The translations under genes were made by a program, and so were the position numbers. A stretch of 64,000 nt of DNA from Megascapheus bottae (taxonomy: Eukaryota > Chordata > Mammalia > Rodentia > Geomyidae): assembly GCA_024803745.1 (NCBI GenBank), contig JANJXV010000151.1, forward strand, positions 1,240,001-1,304,000. Reading direction: 5' to 3'. Below the pieces are notes generated by a model. The model worked only from the letters and a program-made list of their open reading frames with translations, searched no databases and had not been told where the DNA came from. This document shows, piece by piece, positions 1 through 13,190 of this stretch (its first letter is position 1; each line of letters begins with the position of its first letter).

Positions 1-2395
1 TCTGACTTCACTCACCTCCATTCTATGACTTCACACTGCTCCATTCTATGACTTCCCACACCTCCTTTCTATGACTTCACCCACCTCTATTCTATGACTT
101 CACACCTCGATTCTGACTTCAGATACCTCCATTCTGTGTCTTCACACACCTCCATTCTATGACTTCAAACACCTCCATTCTCTGACTTCACACACCTCCA
201 TTCTGAGCTCACACAACTCCATTCGGTGACTTCACACACCTCCATTCTTACTTCACAAACCTCCATTCTATGACTTCACACACTTCCATTCTATGACTTC
301 ACACACCTCCATTCTATGAGTTCACACACCTGCATTGTGACTTCACACACCTCCATTATCTGACTTCACACACATCCATTCTGACTTCACACACCTCCAT
401 TCTGTCTTCACACACATGAATTCTGTGACTTCACACACCTCCATTCTATGATTTCACAAACCTCCATTCTATGACTTCACAGACCTCCATTCTATGACTT
501 CACACACCTCATTTATGAGTTCACACACATCCATTCTGTGACTTCACACACCTCCATTTTGACTTCATACACCTCCATTCTATGAGTTCACACACCTCCA
601 TTCTGACTTCACACACTTCCATTCTATGACTTCACACAGCTCCATTCTGACTTCACACACCTCCATTCTATGACTTCGCACACCTCTATTCTGACTTCAC
701 ACACCTGCATTCTATGACTTCACAAACCTCCATTCTGTGACTTCAAACACCTCCACTCTGTGACTTTACACACCTCCATTCTGTGACTTCACACACCTCC
801 ATTCTCTGATTTCACACACAATCCATTCTATGACTTCACAAACCTCCATTCTTTGATTTCACACACCTCCATCCTATGACTTCACACACCTCCCTTGTGA
901 CTTCACACAGCTCCATTCTGTGACTTCACACACCTCCATTCTGTGACTTCACACACCTCCATACTATGACTTCCCTACACCTTCAATCTATGACTTCACA
1001 CACCTCCATTCTATGACGTCACACGCTTCCAATCTATGACTTCACACACCTCCATTCTATGACTTCACACACCTCCATTCTATGACTTCACACACCTGCA
1101 TTCTGACTTCACACACCTCCATTCTCTGATTTCACACACCCCCATTCTATGACTTCACACACCTCCATTATGACTTCACACACCTCATTCTATGAGTTCA
1201 TACACCTCCATTCTGACTTCACAAACCTCCATTCTATGACTTCACAGACTTTGAATATGTGACTTCACTCACCTCCAGTCTATGACTTCACACGTCTCCA
1301 TTCTATGACTTCCCACACCTCCTTTCCATGACTTCACCCACCCCCATTCTATGACTTCACTCCTCCATTCTGACTTCACACACCTCCATTCTGTGACTTC
1401 ACACACCTCCATTCTATGAGTTCACACACCTCCATTTTGACTTCACACACCTCCATTCTATGACTTCACACACCTTCATTCTTACTTCAGAAACATCCAT
1501 TCTATGATTTCACACACCTCCATCCTATGACTTCACACACCTCCATTCTATGACTTCACACCTCCATTCTGTGACTTCACACACCTCCATTCTCTGTCTT
1601 CACACACCTCCATTGTGACTTCACACACGTCCATTCTATGAGTTCACACACCTCCATTCTGACTTCACACACCTCCATTCTATGACTTCACACTCCTCCA
1701 TTCTGACTTCACACAGCTCCATTCTGTGACTTCACACACCTCCATTGTGATTTCACCCACTTCCATTCTGTGACTTCACACACCTCCATTCTGTCACTTC
1801 ACACCCCTCAATTCTGTGACTTCACACACCTCTATTCTATGACTTCACACACCTCCATTCTATGAATTCACACACCTCCATTCTGTGACTTCACACACCT
1901 CCATTGTATGACTTCACACACCTCTATTCTGTGACTTCACACACCTCCTTTCTGAGTTCACAAAACTCCATTCTATGACTTCACACACCTGCATTGTGAC
2001 TTCACCCACCTCCATTCTATGAGTTTACACACCTGCATTGTGACTTCACACACCTTAATTCTATGACTTCACACATCTCCATTCTGACTTCACACACCTC
2101 CATGCTGTGACTTCACACAGCTCCTTTCTATGACTTCACATACCTCCATTCTTTGACTTCACACACCTCCATTCTATGACTTCACACACCTCCACTGTGA
2201 CTTCACAGAACTCCATTCTGTGACTTCACACACCTCCCTCTGTGACTTCACACACCTCCAATTTATGACTTCACACACTTCCAATCTATGACTTCACACA
2301 CCTCCATTCTATGACTTCACACACCTGCATTCTGACTTCACACACCTCCATTCTCTGACTTCACACACCTCCATTCTGTGACTTCACACACCTCC
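1..2395. repeat. Family A higher-order repeat, partial copy A0
   Basis: This stretch aligns unit for unit with 10790-13180, at an offset of 10,789-10,790 bp. Shared landmarks are the GAGCTC variant unit at 205 (again at 10994), the CRE-like TGACGTCA at 1014 (again at 11803) and the odd unit containing TTTGAATATG at 1250 (again at 12040). Copy A0 has private changes: GTGTCTTC near 141 where A1-A3 read GTGACTTC, and a 1-bp loss near 1183 (CACCTCATTC). The block stops at about 2395, where the sequence switches in register to family B. The missing first part of the 2,911-bp period would lie before base 1. Confidence 0.9.
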
Positions 2396-5300
2396 ATTCT
2401 ATGACTTCACAGACCTCACTTCTATGAATTCACACCCCTCCATTCTGTGACCTCACACACCTCCATTGTATGACTTCACACACCTCCATTCTGTGACTTC
2501 ACACACCTCCATTCTCAGTTCACACACCTCCATTCTGTGACTTCACACACCTCCATTCTGTGACTTCCACACCTCCATTCTATGACTTCACACCCCTCCA
2601 ATCTATGACTTCACACACCACCATTCTGTGACTTCACACACCTCCATTCTATGACTTCACACACCTCCATTCTTTCACTTCACCACCTCCATTCTATGAC
2701 TTCACACACCTCCATTCTATGATTTCATACACCTGCATTGTGACTTCACCCACCTCAATTCTATGAGTTCACACACCTGCATTATGACTTCACACACATC
2801 CCTTGTATGACTTCACACACCTCCATTCTATGACTTCACAATCCTCCATTCTATGACTTCACACATCTCCATTCTGACTTCACACACCTCCATTCTATGA
2901 TTTCACACACTTCGATTCTATGACTTCACACACCTCCATTCTATGACTTCACACACCTCGTTTCTGAGTTGACACACCTGCTTTCTGTGATTTCACACAC
3001 CTCCAATCTGAGTTCACACACCTCCAGTCTATGACTTCACATACCTCCTTTCTTTGACATAAAAAACCACCATTCTATGACTTCACACACCTCCATTTTC
3101 ACTTCACACACCTCCATTCTACGAGTTCACACACTTCCATTCTGCCTTCACCCACCTCCATTCTATGACTTCACTCTGCTGCCTTCTGACTTCACACACC
3201 TCCATTTATGATTCACACACCACCATTTTGACTTCACACACCTCCATTCTGTGACTTCACACACCTCCATTCTGTGACTTCACACACCTCCATTCTGTGA
3301 CTTCACACACCTCCATTGTTTGACTTCAGACACCTCCATTCTTGGACTTCACACACCTCCATTCCATGACTTCACACAGCTCCATTCTATGAGTTCACAC
3401 ACCTCCATTCTAACCTCACAGACCTCCATTCTAACACTTCACACTCCGCCATTCTGACTTCACACTCCTCCATTCTGTGAATTCACAAAACTCCATTCTA
3501 TGATTTCACACACCTCCATACTATGACTTCACACACCACCATCTATGACATCACACACCTCCATTCTGAGTTCACAAACCTCCATTCTTTGACTTCACAT
3601 ACCTCCATTCTGACTTCACACACCAATGTATGACTTCACACACCTCCATTCTGTAACTTCACACACTTCCATTGTGACGTCACACACCTCCATTCTACGA
3701 GTTCACAAACCGCCATTTTATGACTTCACACACCTCCATTCTGACTTCACACACCTTCATTCTATGAGTTCACAGACCTCGAACCTGTGACTTCACTCAC
3801 CTCCATTCTGTGAATTCACAAAACTCCATTCTATGATTTCACACACCTCCATACTATGACTTCACACACCACCATCTATGACATCACACACCTCCATTCT
3901 GAGTTCACACAACTCCATTCGATGACTTCACACACCTCCATTCTTACTTCACAAACCTCCATTCTATGACTTCACACACTTCCATTCTATGACTTCACAC
4001 CTCCATTCTGTGACTTCTCAAACCTCCATTTTGAGTTCCCACACCTCCATTCTGTGACTTCACACACCTCCATTCTATGACTTCACACATTCCATTCTAG
4101 GACTTCACACACCTCCATTCTGTGACTTCACACACCTCCATTCTTACTTCACACACCTCCATTCTATGACTTCACACACTTCCATTCTATGACTTCACAC
4201 TCCTCCATTCTGACTTCACACAGCTCCATTCTGTGACTTCACACACCTCCATTCTATGACTTCACACACCTCCATTCTATGACTTCACATACCTCATTTC
4301 GGAGTTGACACACCTCCATTCTTTGACTTCACATACCTCCAATCTGACTTCATACACCTCCATTCTATGACTTCACACACATCCATTCTGTGACTTCAAA
4401 AACCACCATTCTATGAATTCACACATCTCCATTGTGACTTCACACACCTCCATTCTATGAGTTCACACAGCTCCATTCTGACTTCACACACCTCCATTCT
4501 ATGACTTCGTACACCTCTATTCTGACTTCACACCCCTCCATTCTGTGCCTTCACACACCTCCACTCTGTGACTTTACACACCTCCATTCTGTGACTTCAC
4601 ACACCTCCCTTCTGTGACTTCACACACCTCCATTCTTTGACTTCACACACCTCCATTCTAAGACTTCACAAACCTCAATTCTATGACTTCACACACTTCC
4701 ATTGTTTGACATCATACACCTCCATTCTTTGACATCACACACCTCCGTTCCATGAATTCACACACCTCCATTCTATGAGTTCACATACCTCTATTCTATG
4801 AGTTCACACACCTTCACTTTTACTTCAGCAACATCCATTCTATGACTTCAGACACCTCCATTCTATGACTTCACACACCTCCATTCTATGAATTCACACA
4901 CTTCCATTCTATGACTTCACACACCTCCATTCTGTGTCTTCACACACCTCCACTCTGAGTTCACACACCTCCATTCTGTGTCTTCACACACCTCCATTCT
5001 GTGACTTCACACACCTCCTTCTATGACTTCACACACCTCCATTCTGTGATTTCACACACCTCAAATCTGGGTTCACACACCTCCATACTGTGACTTCACA
5101 CACCTGCATTCTGACTTCACACACCGCCATTCTCTGACTTCACACACCTCCATTCTATGACTTCACACACCTCCATTCTGTAACTTCTCACACTTCCAAT
5201 GTTTGACTTCACACACCTCCATTCCATGACTTCATACACCTCCATTCTATGACTTCAAACACATCCATTCTTTGACTTCACACACCTCCATTCTGACTTC

Positions 5301-5693
5301 ACACACCTCCATTCTGTGACTTCACACACCTCCATTCTCTGACTTCACACACCTCCATTTTGACTTCACACACTTCCATTCTGTGACTTCACACACATCC
5401 ATTCTTTGACTTCACACACCACAATTTTGACTTCACACAAGTCCATTCATTGACTTCACACACCTCCATTCTCTGACTTCACACACCTCCATTTTGACTT
5501 CACACACTTCCATTCTGTGACTTCACACTCCTCCATTCTATGACTTCACACACCTCCCTTCTATGAATTCACACACCTCCATTCTGTGACTTCACACACC
5601 TCCATTGTGAGTTCACCCACTTCCATTCTGTGTCTTCACACACCTCCATTCTGTGACTTCACACACCTCCATTATGTGACTTCACACACCTCC
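2396..5693. repeat. Family B higher-order repeat, copy B1 (about 3.3 kb)
   Basis: The landmark TATGAATTCACACCCC at 2423 recurs at 5721 and 9022, giving periods of 3,298 and 3,301 bp. Between these points the order of variant units in B1 and B2 is the same with few substitutions. Distinctive units include the A-rich degenerate one with GACATAAAAAACC near 3056, TCTGCCTTCACCC near 3142, TTTTACTTCAGCAAC near 4818 and CACAATTTTGAC near 5410. The copy contains an internal 333-bp duplication, listed separately. B1 reads CATTCGATGAC near 3918 where B2 reads CATTCGGTGAC. Confidence 0.9.
3476..4141. repeat. Internal 333-bp duplication inside family B
   Basis: The string beginning TGTGAATTCACAAAACTCC occurs at 3476 and again at 3809. 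It is followed both times by the same series of variants (ATGATTTCAC, CCATACTATG, CACCACCATC, TATGACATCAC). The spacing of 333 bp is preserved in B2 (6774 and 7107) and in the diverged copy near 26.5 kb (26509 and 26842), so the duplication is older than the amplification of family B. After the shared start the two halves differ: GTTCACAAACC follows in the first and GTTCACACAAC in the second. The right edge is approximate. Confidence 0.8.
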
Positions 5694-8600
5694 ATTCTAT
5701 GACTTCACAGACCTCACTTCTATGAATTCACACCCCTCCATTCTGTGACCTCACACACCTCCATTGTATGACTTCACACACCTCCATTCTGTGACTTCAC
5801 ACACCTCCATTCTCAGTTCACACACCTCCATTCTGTGACTTCACACACCTCCATTCTGTGACTTCCACACCTCCATTCTATGACTTCACACCCCTCCAAT
5901 CTATGACTTCACACACCACCATTCTGTGACTTCACACACCTCCATTCTATGACTTCACACACCTCCATTCTTTCACTTCACCACCTCCATTCTATGACTT
6001 CACACACCTCCATTCTATGATTTCATACACCTGCATTGTGACTTCACCCACCTCAATTCTATGAGTTCACACACCTGCATTATGACTTCACACACATCCC
6101 TTGTATGACTTCACACACCTCCATTCTATGACTTCACAATCCTCCATTCTATGACTTCACACATCTCCATTCTGACTTCACACACCTCCATTCTATGATT
6201 TCACACACTTCGATTCTATGACTTCACACACCTCCATTCTATGACTTCACACACCTCGTTTCTGAGTTGACACACCTGCTTTCTGTGATTTCACACACCT
6301 CCAATCTGAGTTCACACACCTCCAGTCTATGACTTCACATACCTCCTTTCTTTGACATAAAAAACCACCATTCTATGACTTCACACACCTCCATTTTCAC
6401 TTCACACACCTCCATTCTACGAGTTCACACACTTCCATTCTGCCTTCACCCACCTCCATTCTATGACTTCACTCTGCTCCCTTCTGACTTCACACACCTC
6501 CATTTATGATTCACACACCACCATTTTGACTTCACACACCTCCATTCTGTGACTTCACACACCTCCATTCTGTGACTTCACACACCTCCATTCTGTGACT
6601 TCACACACCTCCATTGTTTGACTTCAGACACCTCCATTCTTGGACTTCACACACCTCCATTCCATGACTTCACACAGCTCCATTCTATGAGTTCACACAC
6701 CTCCATTCTAACCTCACAGACCTCCATTCTAACACTTCACACTCCGCCATTCTGACTTCACACTCCTCCATTCTGTGAATTCACAAAACTCCATTCTATG
6801 ATTTCACACACCTCCATACTATGACTTCACACACCACCATCTATGACATCACACACCTCCATTCTGAGTTCACAAACCTCCATTCTTTGACTTCACATAC
6901 CTCCATTCTGACTTCACACACCAATGTATGACTTCACACACCTCCATTCTGTAACTTCACACACTTCCATTGTGACGTCACACACCTCCATTCTACGAGT
7001 TCACAAACCGCCATTTTATGACTTCACACACCTCCATTCTGACTTCACACACCTTCATTCTATGAGTTCACAGACCTCGAACCTGTGACTTCACTCACCT
7101 CCATTCTGTGAATTCACAAAACTCCATTCTATGATTTCACACACCTCCATACTATGACTTCATACACCACCATCTATGACATCACACACCTCCATTCTGA
7201 GTTCACACAACTCCATTCGGTGACTTCACACACCTCCATTCTTACTTCACAAACCTCCATTCTATGACTTCACACACTTCCATTCTATGACTTCACACAC
7301 CTCCATTCTGTGACTTCTCACACCTCCATTTTGAGTTCACACACCTCCATTCTGTGACTTCACACACCTCCATTCTATGACTTCACACACTTCCATTCTA
7401 GGACTTCACACACCTCCATTCTGTGACTTCACACACCTCCATTCTTACTTCACACACCTCCATTCTATGACTTCACACACTTCCATTCTATGACTTCACA
7501 CTCCTCCATTCTGACTTCACACAGCTCCATTCTGTGACTTCACACACCTCCATTCTATGACTTCACACACCTCCATTCTATGACTTCACATACCTCATTT
7601 CGGAGTTGACACACCTCCATTCTTTGACTTCACATACCTCCAATCTGACTTCATACACCTCCATTCTATGACTTCACACACATCCATTCTGTGACTTCAA
7701 AAACCACCATTCTATGAATTCACACATCTCCATTGTGACTTCACACACCTCCATTCTATGAGTTCACACAGCTCCATTCTGACTTCACACACCTCCATTC
7801 TATGACTTCGTACACCTCTATTCTGACTTCACACCCCTCCATTCTGTGCCTTCACACACCTCCACTCTGTGACTTTACACACCTCCATTCTGTGACTTCA
7901 CACACCTCCCTTCTGTGACTTCACACACCTCCATTCTTTGACTTCACACACCTCCATTCTAAGACTTCACAAACCTCAATTCTATGACTTCACACACTTC
8001 CATTGTTTGACATCATACACCTCCATTCTTTGACATCACACACCTCCGTTCCATGAATTCACACACCTCCATTCTATGAGTTCACATACCTCTATTCTAT
8101 GAGTTCACACACCTTCACTTTTACTTCAGCAACATCCATTCTATGACTTCAGACACCTCCATTCTATGACTTCACACACCTCCATTCTATGAATTCACAC
8201 ACTTCCATTCTATGACTTCACACACCTCCATTCTGTGTCTTCACACACCTCCACTCTGAGTTCACACACCTCCATTCTGTGTCTTCACACACCTCCATTC
8301 TGTGACATCACACACCTCCTTCTATGACTTCACACACCTCCATTCTGTGATTTCACACACCTCAAATCTGACTTCACACACCTCCATACTGTGACTTCAC
8401 ACACCTGCATTCTGACTTCACACACCGCCATTCTCTGACTTCACACACCTCCATTCTATGACTTCACACACCTTCATTCTGTAACTTCTCACACTTCCAA
8501 TGTTTGACTTCACACACCTCCATTCCATGACTTCATACACCTCCATTCTATGATTTCAAACACATCCATTCTTTGACTTCACACACCTCCATTCTGACTT

Positions 8601-8994
8601 CACACACCTCCATTCTGTGACTTCACACACCTCCATTCTCTGACTTCACACACCTCCATTTTGACTTCACACACTTCCATTCTGTGACTTCACACACATC
8701 CATTCTTTGACTTCACACACCACAATTTTGACTTCACACAAGTCCATTCATTGACTTCACACACCTCCATTCTCTGACTTCACTCACCTCCATTTTGACT
8801 TCACACACTTCCATTCTGTGACTTCACACTCCTCCATTCTATGACTTCACACACCTCCCTTCTATGAATTCACACACCTCCATTCTGTGACTTCACACAC
8901 CTCCATTGTGAGTTCACCCACTTCCATTCTGTGTCTTCACACACCTCCATTCTGTGACTTCACACACCTCCATTATGTGACTTCACACACCTCC
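5694..8994. repeat. Family B higher-order repeat, copy B2
   Basis: This is the second full copy of the roughly 3.3-kb B repeat, in the same orientation and directly following B1. It carries all B landmarks, including the 333-bp internal duplication at 6774/7107. Small private changes are CTGCTCCCTTCTG near 6476 (CTGCTGCC in B1 and B3) and CATACACCACC near 7160. A few bases are present here that B1 lacks: B1 reads CACACCTCCATT near 3996 where B2 reads CACACACCTCCATT near 7296. The B1/B2 and B2/B3 junctions are seamless within a unit. Confidence 0.9.
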
Positions 8995-10010
8995 ATTCTA
9001 TGACTTCACACACCTCACTTCTATGAATTCACACCCCTCCATTCTGTGACCTCACACACCTCCATTGTATGACTTCACACACCTCCATTCTGTGACTTCA
9101 CACACCTCCATTCTCAGTTCACACACCTCCATTCTGTGACTTCACACACCTCCATTCTGTGACTTCCACACCTCCATTCTATGACTTCACACCCCTCCAA
9201 TCTATGACTTCACACACCACCATTCTGTGACTTCACACACCTCCATTCTATGACTTCACACACCTCCATTCTTTCACTTCACCACCTCCATTCTATGACT
9301 TCACACACCTCCATTCTATGATTTCATACACCTGCATTGTGACTTCACCCACCTCAATTCTATGAGTTCACACACCTGCATTATGACTTCACACACATCC
9401 ATTGTATGACTTCACACACCTCCATTCTATGACTTCACACACCTCCATTCTATGACTTCACACATCTCCATTCTGATTTCACACACCTCCATTCTATGAT
9501 TTCACACACTTCGATTCTATGACTTCACACACCTCCATTCCATGACTTCACACACCTCGTTTCTGAGTTGACACACCTGCTTTCTGTGATTTCACACACC
9601 TCCAATCTGAGTTCACACACCTCCAGTCTATGACTTCACATACCTCCTTTCTTTGACATAAAAAACCACCATTCTATGACTTCACACACCTCCATTTTCA
9701 CTTCACACACCTCCATTCTACGAGTTCACACACTTCCATTCTGCCTTCACCCACCTCCATTCTATGACTTCACTCTGCTGCCTTCTGACTTCACACACCT
9801 CCATTTATGAATTCACACACCACCATTTTGACTTCACACACCTCCATTCTGTGACTTCACACACCTCCATTCTGTGACTTCACACACCTCCATTCTGTGA
9901 CTTCACACACCTCCATTGTTTGACTTCAGACACCTCCATTCTTGGACTTTACACACCTCAATTCCATGACTTCACACAGCTCCATTCTATGAGTTCACAC
10001 ACCTCCATTC
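8995..10010. repeat. Family B higher-order repeat, partial copy B3
   Basis: From the landmark at 9022 this block follows the first kilobase of B1/B2, including the GACATAAAAAACC unit near 9655 and the TTGGACTT unit near 9943. It has private changes such as CATTTATGAATTC near 9802, where B1 and B2 read CATTTATGATTC. At about 10010 it leaves the B order: B1 continues with CTAACCTCACAG, but B3 continues with CTTTGAGTTCACAC. The rest of this B copy is absent here. Confidence 0.88.
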
Positions 10011-10279
10011 TTTGAGTTCACACACCTCCATTTTGACTTCACACACCTCCATTCTATGACTTCACACACCTTCATTCTATGACTTCACACACCTTCATTC
10101 CTACTTCAGAAACATCCATTCTATGACTGCACACACCTCCATTCGATGACTTCACACACCTCCATTCTGAACTTACACAGGTCCATTCTATGACGTCACA
10201 CACCTCCATTCTGTGACTTCACACACTTCCATTCTATGACTTCACACACCTTCATTCTTACTTCACAAACATCCAATCT
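10011..10279. repeat. Linker between families B and A
   Basis: A short run of variant units joins B3 to the first full A copy. Markers are CATTCCTACTTCAG at about 10096, GACTGCACAC near 10125, CATTCGATGAC near 10141 and GAACTTACACAGG near 10169. The same order occurs only with the B/A join at about 50.94-51.21 kb and its duplicate near 62.3 kb. It is therefore a fixed part of one ancestral B-linker-A block. Confidence 0.8.
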
Positions 10280-13190
10280 GTGACTTCACACACCTCCATT
10301 CTATGACTTCACACACCTCCATTCTGTGACTTCACACACCTCCATTCTATGTCTTCACACACCTCCATTGTGACTTCACACACCCCCATTCTATGAGTTC
10401 ACACACCTCCATTCTAACTTCACACACCTCCATTCTATGACTTCACTCTCCGCCATTCTGACTTCACACTCCTCCATTCTGTGAATTCACAAAACTCCAT
10501 TCTATGATTTCACACACCTCCATACTATGACTTCACACACCTCCATCTATGACTTCACACACCTCCATTCTGAGTTCACACACCTCAATTCTGTGACTTC
10601 ACACACCTCCATTCTGACTTCACACACCAATGTATGACTTCACACACCTCCATTCTGTGACTTCACACACTTCCATTGTGACGACACACACCTCCATTCT
10701 ATGAATTCACACACCTCTATTCTATGACTTCTCATACCTCCATTCTGACTTCACACACCTCCAATCTATGACTTCACAGACCTCGAATCTCTGACTTCAC
10801 TCACCTCCATTCTATGACTTCACACTGCTCCATTCTATGACTTCCCACACCTCCTTCCTATGACTTCACCCACCTCTATTCTATGACTTCACACCTCGAT
10901 TCTGACTTCAGATACCTCCATTCTGTGACTTCACACACCTCCATTCTATGACTTCAAACACCTCCATTCTCTGACTTCACACACCTCCATTCTGAGCTCA
11001 CACAACTCCATTCGGTGACTTCACACACCTCCATTCTTACTTCACAAACCTCCATTCTATGACTTCACACACTTCCATTCTATGACTTCACACACCTCCA
11101 TTCTATGAGTTCACACACCTGCATTGTGACTTCACACACCTCCATTATCTGACTTCACACACATCCATTCTGACTTCACACACCTCCATTCTGTCTTCAC
11201 ACACATGAATTCTGTGACTTCACACACCTCCATTCTATGATTTCACAAACCTCCATTCTATGACTTCACAGACCTCCATTCTATGACTTCACACACCTCA
11301 TTTATGAGTTCACACACATCCATTCTGTGACTTCACCCACCTCCATTTTGACTTCATACACCTCCATTCTATGAGTTCACACACCTCCATTCTGACTTCA
11401 CACACTTCCATTCTATGACTTCACACAGCTCCATTCTGACTTCACACACCTCCATTCTATGACTTCGCACACCTCTATTCTGACTTCACACACCTGCATT
11501 CTATGACTTCACAAACCTCCATTCTGTGACTTCAAACACCTCCACTCTGTGACTTTACACACCTCCATTCTGTGACTTCACACACCTCCATTCTCTGATT
11601 TCACACACAATCCATTCTATGACTTCACAAACCTCCATTCTTTGATTTCACACACCTCCATCCTATGACTTCACACACCTCCCTTGTGACTTCACACAGC
11701 TCCATTCTGTGACTTCACACACCTCCATTCTGTGACTTCACACACCTCCATACTATGACTTCCCTACACCTTCAATCTATGACTTCACACACCTCCATTC
11801 TATGACGTCACACGCTTCCAATCTATGACTTCACACACCTCCATTCTATGACTTCACACACCTCCATTCTATGACTTCACACACCTGCATTCTGACTTCA
11901 CACACCTCCATTCTCTGATTTCACACACCCCCATTCTATGACTTCACACACCTCCATTATGACTTCACACACCTCCATTCTATGAGTTCATACACCTCCA
12001 TTCTGACTTCACAAACCTCCATTCTATGACTTCACAGACTTTGAATATGTGACTTCACTCACCTCCAGTCTATGACTTCACACGTCTCCATTCTATGACT
12101 TCCCACACCTCCTTTCCATGACTTCACCCACCCCCATTCTATGACTTCACTCCTCCATTCTGACTTCACACACCTCCATTCTGTGACTTCACACACCTCC
12201 ATTCTATGAGTTCACACACCTCCATTTTGACTTCACACACCTCCATTCTATGACTTCACACACCTTCATTCTTACTTCAGAAACATCCATTCTATGATTT
12301 CACACACCTCCATCCTATGACTTCACACACCTCCATTCTATGACTTCACACCTCCATTCTGTGACTTCACACACCTCCATTCTCTGTCTTCACACACCTC
12401 CATTGTGACTTCACACACGTCCATTCTATGAGTTCACACACCTCCATTCTGACTTCACACACCTCCATTCTATGACTTCACACTCCTCCATTCTGACTTC
12501 ACACAGCTCCATTCTGTGACTTCACACACCTCCATTGTGATTTCACCCACTTCCATTCTGTGACTTCACACACCTCCATTCTGTCACTTCACACCCCTCA
12601 ATTCTGTGACTTCACACACCTCTATTCTATGACTTCACACACCTCCATTCTATGAATTCACACACCTCCATTCTGTGACTTCACACACCTCCATTGTATG
12701 ACTTCACACACCTCTATTCTGTGACTTCACACACCTCCTTTCTGAGTTCACAAAACTCCATTCTATGACTTCACACACCTGCATTGTGACTTCACCCACC
12801 TCCATTCTATGAGTTTACACACCTGCATTGTGACTTCACACACCTCAATTCTATGACTTCACACATCTCCATTCTGACTTCACACACCTCCATGCTGTGA
12901 CTTCACACAGCTCCATTCTATGACTTCACATACCTCCATTCTTTGACTTCACACACCTCCATTCTATGACTTCACACACCTCCACTGTGACTTCACAGAA
13001 CTCCATTCTGTGACTTCACACACCTCCCTCTGTGACTTCACACACCTCCAATTTATGACTTCACACACTTCCAATCTATGACTTCACACACCTCCATTCT
13101 ATGACTTCACACACCTGCATTCTGACTTCACACACCTCCATTCTCTGACTTCACACACCTCCATTCTGTGACTTCACACACTTCCATAAT
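10280..13190. repeat. Family A higher-order repeat, copy A1 (2,911 bp)
   Basis: This is the first of three successive full copies with a period of exactly 2,911 bp. The period is measured at GAGCTC (10994, 13905, 16816), TGACGTCA (11803, 14714, 17625) and TTTGAATATG (12040, 14951, 17862). A1 differs from A2 and A3 at two places that those copies share: ATTCTATGAC near 11410 (ATTCTGTGAC in A2/A3) and TTCACACACC near 12523 (TTCACGCACC in A2/A3). The copy ends at a CTTCCATAATG variant just before the join to A2. Confidence 0.93.

Noticed and set aside
2396..10010. Reading the very similar B1 and B2 copies as an assembly artefact
   Set aside because: The copies carry scattered private differences (3918/7207, 3172/6476, 3996/7296), so they are not exact duplicates of the same reads. 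Artefact elsewhere in the window cannot be excluded without raw reads.
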